From NCBI GenBank assembly GCA_029907355.1, contig JARYLZ010000011.1, forward strand, positions 1 through 59,271: a stretch of DNA of 59,271 nucleotides. The letters run 5' to 3'. Positions 54,236 through 59,271 of the stretch are shown in pieces. The stretch is from Bacteroidota bacterium (GTDB lineage: Bacteria > Bacteroidota > Ignavibacteria > SZUA-365). The notes beneath the pieces were generated by a model. The model searched no databases. It was not told where the DNA came from and was given only the letters and a program-made list of their open reading frames with translations. Position numbers and translations under genes: made by a program. Every line of letters starts with the position of its first letter. Position 1 is the first letter of the stretch.

Positions 54236-55027
54236 TTATCCGGGTTCCCGTTCGAGGTTCTCGAGCACTTGCTTTGCGTTTGCCGCCGCCGTTGTGGTGG
54301 GATCTATATCGACGGCTTTGCGAAGCCAATCGCGAGCTTCCTCGATTCGACCGGTATGCATCAGGACGATACCGAAATTGTACGCACCGAGCTGGTGGCG
54401 GGGGTGACGTGTGAGCACGGAACGCATCTGCGAAGCAGCCGCTTCGAAATCCCGTTTCTCAAAATAACATACGCCGAGGTCAATCCCCGCATCGGGGTCG
54501 TCCGGTTTGAGGGCGAGGTAAGCCCGGTATTGTTCGATCGCCTCGTCGATGCGCTTCGTGTCGTGCAATGCGTTCGCATACCGGAGAACAGCTTGGGTAT
54601 CCAGCGGATTTCGCTCCACTGCCGAACGCATCTCCTCGAGCATGGCAAAGGTTTCGCGATCGACGATGCCGGCTTCGGAGGGCATCGATTCTTCGACGGC
54701 ACTTTTTTCGTGGTGTCCGATCATATAGCCGACGATCCCTGCAGCGAGTACGAGCACCGTTGCGAGAACGAAAAAGAGCGATGGATTCATCGGGATTACG
54801 GTCGACCGATTCTTCGGTCGGGATTCCCTATGTTCGGCAGAGTCTTGGATGTCTCGTAGAGCGTTCGTGCTGATCGGTCGGTCCGAAGGGAATCCCTCGT
54901 TCACGGTGTCACCGACTTCAGGCGGGGGGTCGTCCGGTCTAGGGGTCCCGCATACGTCGCATCGCGATGCTTGTACATCGAGCCGCGCACCGCAGGAAGG
55001 GCAAGAGAGACGATCGACCCTCGCCAT
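54236..55027 (-). CDS. Zinc-ribbon TPR membrane protein
   Basis: The 263-residue product has an N-terminal zinc ribbon (CPSCG ... CDVCG, Cys9/12 and 23/26), a Pro-rich linker, one membrane helix (LFFVLATVLVLAAGIVGYMIG, about residues 83-104), and a C-terminal set of about four TPR motifs (AVLRYANALHDTKRIDEAIEQYR, AGIDLGVCYFEKRDFEAAASQ, GAYNFGIVLMHTGRIEEARD). It would be a membrane-anchored scaffold with a cytoplasmic ribbon and TPRs outside, or the reverse. No specific function is known. It lies between HU and the mini ribosomal protein genes. Confidence 0.85.
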   Translation of the reverse strand: MARVDRLSCPSCGARLDVQASRCDVCGTPRPDDPPPEVGDTVNEGFPSDRPISTNALRDIQDSAEHRESRPKNRSTVIPMNPSLFFVLATVLVLAAGIVGYMIGHHEKSAVEESMPSEAGIVDRETFAMLEEMRSAVERNPLDTQAVLRYANALHDTKRIDEAIEQYRAYLALKPDDPDAGIDLGVCYFEKRDFEAAASQMRSVLTRHPRHQLGAYNFGIVLMHTGRIEEARDWLRKAVDIDPTTTAAANAKQVLENLEREPG

Positions 55028-55030
55028 CGC

Positions 55031-55327
55031 CTATCCTTCGTGCGCTTTGAGCTGCTGATTGACTCCGGCTCGCAGTTCCTTTGAAACCTTAAAGATGGGG
55101 ACATAGTGCTCTTCCACGAACACCTCTTCACCCGTGCGCGGGTTTCTCGCCATGCGCGCTTTACGCTTTTTCACCTTGAAACTCCCGAAACCTCGGATCT
55201 CGATGGATTTCCCTTCACGCATCGCCTGGCTGACCGTCGCGAGGAAACCATCGACGACGGCTTCGGTTTCCACCTTGGTCAAACCCGTTGCCGAGGCGAT
55301 GTTGTCGACAATGTCTGCTTTTGTCAC
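55031..55327 (-). CDS. hup: HU family DNA-binding protein
   Basis: Histone-like dimeric DNA-bending protein, 98 residues, nucleoid-associated. The MTKADIVDNIASATGLTK opening, the IEIRGFGSFKVKKRKAR signature, and the NPRTGEEVFVEE beta arm are intact and match HU/IHF. The start overlaps the end of sppA (ATGA). Whether it is HU or an IHF-like protein cannot be decided, but HU is the more common call. Confidence 0.95.
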   Translation of the reverse strand: MTKADIVDNIASATGLTKVETEAVVDGFLATVSQAMREGKSIEIRGFGSFKVKKRKARMARNPRTGEEVFVEEHYVPIFKVSKELRAGVNQQLKAHEG

Positions 55328-56268
55328 GGTGTTACCTCATGAGATGTTGGGAACTGCATTCTGTATTCGAAGGGGGAAGGGGGGCGTACCCGTGATTGCA
55401 CATCCCTGACGAATTCCACCGTCTCTGTACCCAGGATACGCTCGAAGAGACTGGCTTCACGACGCTTGCGGATCACGCGCGGTTCGCCCGTGATCTTTCC
55501 CAGTTTCCCCGCGATTGCTACCGCTGTCTGAAGCGTTCCCAGCGTATCGACAAGCCCGAGGCGGAGAGCCTGTCTTCCCGTATAGATCCTCCCGTCCGCG
55601 ATGCGTCGGACGCTGTCGATAGGAAGGGAACGCCCATACGATACTGCCTCGATGAACTGCTCGTACACGTCGTCGATCAGTGTCTGCATCTGTTCGATCT
55701 CTTCGGGGGTGAACCCGCGGGCCGGATTCCCGATGTCCTTGAATTTCCCGGATTTGATGGTTGTCTGCTCAATGCCGATCTTGTCCAACAAGCGTTTGAT
55801 GTTCACGAACTCTGAGACAACGCCGATACTACCGGTTATCGAGCCCGGGTTTGCGACGATCCGTTGAGCCCCACAAGCGATGTAGTAGGCACCGCTTGCA
55901 GCCACCGATCCCATAGAGGCCACGACGGGTATTCCCATCGAAACGGTTTTTCTCACCTCTTCATAAATTTCCTGGCTCGGTGCGACGGCACCTCCCGGGG
56001 AATTCAATCGGATGACAATGGCTTTGACGGAAGTTTTTTTCCTATAGGTGCGAATTTCTTTAATGACTTCGTCCGAACCGGTTATCGCGTCGTCGATTTC
56101 AACGATCGCAACACGGTCTTTCCCGGATGCCGTGGATTCCTCCTGTTCATCGGTCGAGAGACTCGTTACTGAAGTCGAAAAGGTTAAGAATGCGAATGCG
56201 AGAATGATAAAACCTATCCCAAAGAGGGCAGCCCCGATACCGAGAATCCATTTCCCGCTGTTGCTCAT
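55324..56268 (-). CDS. sppA: Signal peptide peptidase SppA
   Basis: Membrane-anchored serine protease that degrades cleaved signal peptides. The 314-residue product has an N-terminal membrane anchor (LGIGAALFGIGFIILAFAF), the IRLNSPGGAVAPSQEIYEEV block, the nucleophile Ser125 in VAASGAYYIA, and the general base Lys177 in GKFKDIG, with the 52-residue spacing of the single-domain (Bacillus-type) enzyme. It is the first gene of the nine-gene minus-strand run, with its promoter expected in the AT-rich gap 56269-56571. It overlaps the HU start by four bases. Confidence 0.95.
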   Translation of the reverse strand: MSNSGKWILGIGAALFGIGFIILAFAFLTFSTSVTSLSTDEQEESTASGKDRVAIVEIDDAITGSDEVIKEIRTYRKKTSVKAIVIRLNSPGGAVAPSQEIYEEVRKTVSMGIPVVASMGSVAASGAYYIACGAQRIVANPGSITGSIGVVSEFVNIKRLLDKIGIEQTTIKSGKFKDIGNPARGFTPEEIEQMQTLIDDVYEQFIEAVSYGRSLPIDSVRRIADGRIYTGRQALRLGLVDTLGTLQTAVAIAGKLGKITGEPRVIRKRREASLFERILGTETVEFVRDVQSRVRPPSPFEYRMQFPTSHEVTP

Positions 56269-56571
56269 CTGATATTCTTCCCTTATAACTCATTAAGGAT
56301 TCTAAAGTTACGAAAAGTCTTCTTATTTGTCAATTGGATAGAAAGTGGATCTTATAAAATTTCAATCAAATATTTGATTTGACCTCAACAGATTTTTCTA
56401 ATGACATGATGAATCGGATGTTCTCATAACACAATGGGACTTTTTCTCGAACACCTCCAGCCAGTTTGTAAGCGAAAAAACAACAAAGGATATCTTGGGC
56501 CCTTCTTTTCTTTTGTTTCGAAATTTGTATGTTCGGGTAGCTGAAAAAAGGCAGTAAAAAAGGATTATCTC
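56269..56571. other. Intergenic region with divergent promoters, AT-rich
   Basis: A 303-base AT-rich gap between the divergent sppA and protease genes. It probably holds both promoters. A plausible -35/-10 for the minus strand is not resolvable by eye, and I see no repeats or RNA gene. Confidence 0.5.
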
Positions 56572-59271
56572 ATGCCGCGCATGATTGCCGTTACGGTTTC
56601 TCTTCTCCTTTTCTTTTTCTTTCCTATCGCATGGGCGCAATTCCCTATGGATGAGGAAGGTGTCGTTCGCCTGCCGAATGAAGGCTATTCGCCGGAGTAC
56701 GAGCTTATCATAGCGCGCGCACAGCTCGCATTCGCGCAGTTGCCGCAGTGGCGCGCATTCACCGAAGCGAATGGGAATTGGCGGGCCGTGTGGAACGAAT
56801 GGACCGGGACCCCGTACCGTGTCTGGGGTGAAGGCTATCAAATCCCGGGCATCACGCACGTCGACTCGTCTAATGCGGATATCGCAGCACGCCGGTTTAT
56901 CAGTCAATGGGCTTCGCTTCTCCGCTGCGATCTTTCCGCCCTTCGTTTCGTCGACGCCAATGAATACGAGGGGAAATGGACGGTTTCCTATGAACAGGTT
57001 TACAAGGGAATCCCTGTCCTCGCCTCCGACGTCGTCGTCTCCATGAATGACCGCGGTCGGGTTTTTCTCTTCGGCTCGGAGTTCCAACCGTCGATCGAAT
57101 TGTCTGTCATTCCCACGCTCTCTATCGAAGAGGGAAAGTCTGCGGCTGCGACGGGGCTTCTGCTGCCGGCGGGGACGATGGATCGTATCACGGGAGGGGA
57201 ACTCGCTGTGCTGCCCTACTCGAGTACGCACGGTCTCACGCACCGTCTCGTTTACCAATTCGTTGTGCCGCAGGATGATTTCCACATATGGGAGACAATA
57301 GTCGATGCGCACAACGGGGAACTGCTTCGGCGCGTGAACCGCGTGACAACCGGCATCGGGGGGACGGTGACGACTTCCGTGAAAACCCAAAGTTACTCCC
57401 AGCCAACGGCAAACGTCGTCCCGAACACCGACCAGTACGTGACGGTTGCCTCCGTGAACACGGTGACGGACAGCCTCGGCAACTATACGAGTTCCGGTTC
57501 CGGCACCGTGACGATGAAATTCGAGGGGCCGTATTGCAAGATCAGCAGACAGGACGGCACGAACAGCTCTATCACACAGACCGTCGCGAACAACCAGACG
57601 TACAATGTCCAATGGAACAACACCAACAGCACTGCGGCGGAACGGACGGCTTTTCACACTGTCAATCGTTCACGCCGCTATATCGTGGATATGGATCCAG
57701 CCATCACATCGTTGAATTACCAGGTCCTCACCAAGGTGAACCTCCCGCAGGTCTGCAATGCGAATTTCGACGGCACGGGGTTGAATTTTTACACCTCCGG
57801 GACGGTGTCGCAGGGGACATGCCCGAAAGCAGCGGAGATGGTGGACGTCATCATGCACGAGTACGGTCATCTCGTCAACAAATACGTCTACGTGCAGTTC
57901 GGAAAATCAAGCGGCATGACGAATGCCGCATTGAACGAGGGGTTGGCGGACGCCAACGCAGCGCTCCAGCTCGACAACTCAGAGATGGGTGTCGGTTTCT
58001 TCGGCCCGAATACCGTCTTGCGCAGCTTGAACAACACCAATCGTTACCCGAAAGACATCGTTGGGGAATCCCACACGGACGGCATGATTATGGGCGGGGC
58101 GTTATGGGACATGCGCGTGAACATCGGCCTCGCACTCGCCTCCCATCACACGCATTACGCACGACGGGGGAAGCCGGACGATTCGAATACCGGCAAGGCG
58201 TTCACGAAATACTTTCTCGAAATTCTCAAGGTCGATGATAACGATGCGAATCTGAGCAACGGGACGCCGCACTCGTCCGGCATTGTAGCCGCTTTCGCCA
58301 AGCACGGAATCCCGGCGGGCATGCTGTCCATTGCGCACTCGAAGCCGACAACCGTCCAAGTCAACACTGCGATTCCCATATCGTGCACCGTCACGTCGAA
58401 TCTCTCCGACATCAGCGTCTCCCAGGTCACCATTTATTACCGGAACACACCGAGCACCTGGGCAAGCGTGCGTATGACCAAGTCCAGCGGCCAGAACAAC
58501 GGCACCTCCACATGGGCGGGGACAATTCCGGGTCAGCCCGCTGGCACGGTACTCGAGTATTACATCGAGGCAACGGAGTCGTGGGGTTCTTCCATCACGT
58601 ACCCGGCTGACGGGTCTGCGCTCCCGCTTATTCTCCTCGTCGGTTTTACGACGCATACGCTCTTCGATTTCGAGAACGCAGCCGGTTGGGTCGGGCATCT
58701 CCCCAACGATCAAGCGGTGACGGGGAAGTGGGTGATGGTGGATCCGATAGGCACCTATGTCAATAATGTGCCCGTCCAACCGGAGGACGATCACTCGCCC
58801 AATGGGACGAAATGCTGGGTGACCGGCAACGGGACCGTCAACGGCCAGCCGGGAGATAACGACGTGGACGAGGGAGAGACGACCCTCCTTTCCCCCACGA
58901 TGGATCTCTCGTCTCTCAATACCCCGGTCATCCGTTACTGGCGGTGGTTCAGCAACAATCTCGGCGCCAATCCGGGAGGCGATCCGTGGGTCGTCCAGAT
59001 ATCATCCGACAATGGGAATACGTGGTTTGATGTCGAAAATACGCTTGAGTCCGCCAACTCATGGACGGAACATGTGGTGGTCGTCTCCCGTTACGTGACG
59101 CCCTCCGCGAGCGTTCGGATGCGTTTCGTCGCCCGCGACAACGACCCTCAGTCTCTCGTGGAAGCTGCGGTGGACGATGTCGAGATCCTTTACGTATACG
59201 GGATCCCGGTCGAGTTCGCCCGCGTTTCCGCGTCGCGAGAGGAAGGAGGGCTCATACACGTGCGATGGACA
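56572..59271 (+). CDS. Secreted M36 (fungalysin)-like zinc metalloprotease, 3' partial
   Basis: The frame from ATG 56572 is open for 900 codons to the right edge, so the C-terminus is missing. A signal peptide (TVSLLLFFFFPIAWAQ) precedes an FTP-like propeptide with a KGIPVLASDVVVSMNDRG element. The catalytic domain has the zinc motif HEYGH at residues 429-433 and the third ligand in NEGLAD (Glu456), typical of M36/gluzincin proteases. Further modules include an Ig-like region and a carbohydrate-binding-like domain (SPTMDLSSLNTPVIRYW), and the visible end begins a fibronectin-like domain, so a T9SS sorting tail is probably beyond the edge. Likely a secreted peptidase feeding the peptide transporter. 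Confidence 0.88.
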   Translation, partial: MPRMIAVTVSLLLFFFFPIAWAQFPMDEEGVVRLPNEGYSPEYELIIARAQLAFAQLPQWRAFTEANGNWRAVWNEWTGTPYRVWGEGYQIPGITHVDSSNADIAARRFISQWASLLRCDLSALRFVDANEYEGKWTVSYEQVYKGIPVLASDVVVSMNDRGRVFLFGSEFQPSIELSVIPTLSIEEGKSAAATGLLLPAGTMDRITGGELAVLPYSSTHGLTHRLVYQFVVPQDDFHIWETIVDAHNGELLRRVNRVTTGIGGTVTTSVKTQSYSQPTANVVPNTDQYVTVASVNTVTDSLGNYTSSGSGTVTMKFEGPYCKISRQDGTNSSITQTVANNQTYNVQWNNTNSTAAERTAFHTVNRSRRYIVDMDPAITSLNYQVLTKVNLPQVCNANFDGTGLNFYTSGTVSQGTCPKAAEMVDVIMHEYGHLVNKYVYVQFGKSSGMTNAALNEGLADANAALQLDNSEMGVGFFGPNTVLRSLNNTNRYPKDIVGESHTDGMIMGGALWDMRVNIGLALASHHTHYARRGKPDDSNTGKAFTKYFLEILKVDDNDANLSNGTPHSSGIVAAFAKHGIPAGMLSIAHSKPTTVQVNTAIPISCTVTSNLSDISVSQVTIYYRNTPSTWASVRMTKSSGQNNGTSTWAGTIPGQPAGTVLEYYIEATESWGSSITYPADGSALPLILLVGFTTHTLFDFENAAGWVGHLPNDQAVTGKWVMVDPIGTYVNNVPVQPEDDHSPNGTKCWVTGNGTVNGQPGDNDVDEGETTLLSPTMDLSSLNTPVIRYWRWFSNNLGANPGGDPWVVQISSDNGNTWFDVENTLESANSWTEHVVVVSRYVTPSASVRMRFVARDNDPQSLVEAAVDDVEILYVYGIPVEFARVSASREEGGLIHVRWT

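Overview
The window reads as a stretch of chromosome from a bacterium of the Fibrobacterota-Chlorobiota-Bacteroidota group, most likely a Chlorobiota/Ignavibacteria/Kapabacteria-type lineage. The evidence is several secreted proteins with Asp-box propellers and C-terminal type IX secretion (T9SS) sorting-like domains, two PorV/PorQ-like outer-membrane barrels, a bacillithiol gene (bshC), a Chlorobium-style 2[4Fe-4S] ferredoxin, a mS38/bS22-type mini ribosomal protein, and moderately GC-rich coding DNA with AT-rich promoter gaps. I see no tRNA, rRNA, CRISPR array, insertion sequence, phage or integrase gene. The DNA is gene-dense and chromosomal in character; species-level identity cannot be read from sequence alone.

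Layout. 1-5.4 kb: housekeeping genes pssA (cut at the left edge), purS, purQ, tatA, gatA, a HAD phosphatase and an M50 membrane protease. 5.5-11.2 kb: a tight five-gene run (lipoprotein, propeller protein with sorting-like tail, two PorV/PorQ-like barrels, glycosyltransferase) that resembles a T9SS attachment module. 11.25-13.55 kb (minus): AMMECR1, MEMO and DUF2520 genes. 13.9-19.2 kb: two tandem giant Asp-box propeller exoproteins. 19.5-20.9 kb (minus): POT peptide transporter. 21.5-23.3 kb: split transketolase. 23.4-26.2 kb (minus): Trm112-like protein, dnaK and hsp20. 26.4-32.6 kb: CCA-adding enzyme followed by a TolC/MacA/MacB-type tripartite ABC exporter. 32.85-38.0 kb: Cys-rich miniprotein, DUF1207-like protein, polysaccharide deacetylase, GT2 and a VWA-OmpA protein. 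38-39.6 kb (minus): bshC. 40.3-45.9 kb: ferredoxin, queG, trxB and lutABC. 46.1-50.2 kb: degenerate HD protein, Lys4-type homoaconitase and MmgE/PrpD protein. 50.6-56.3 kb (minus): a compact nine-gene run from sppA and HU down to a decaprenyl-phosphate phosphoribosyltransferase-like UbiA protein and DUF362. 56.6 kb to the right edge: a secreted M36-like metalloprotease, cut at the edge.

How the genes fit together. Much of the window serves the envelope: phospholipid synthesis, Tat and T9SS export, PorV-like carriers, glycan-building transferases, a drug/macrolide-type exporter and secreted propeller and protease cargo. A second theme is redox and thiol chemistry (BshC, TrxB, QueG, ferredoxin, LutABC lactate oxidation). 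The least conventional parts are the propeller/PorV/PorQ/glycosyltransferase operon and the homoaconitase + MmgE/PrpD + degenerate-HD trio, which may be an uncharacterised tricarboxylate isomerisation unit.
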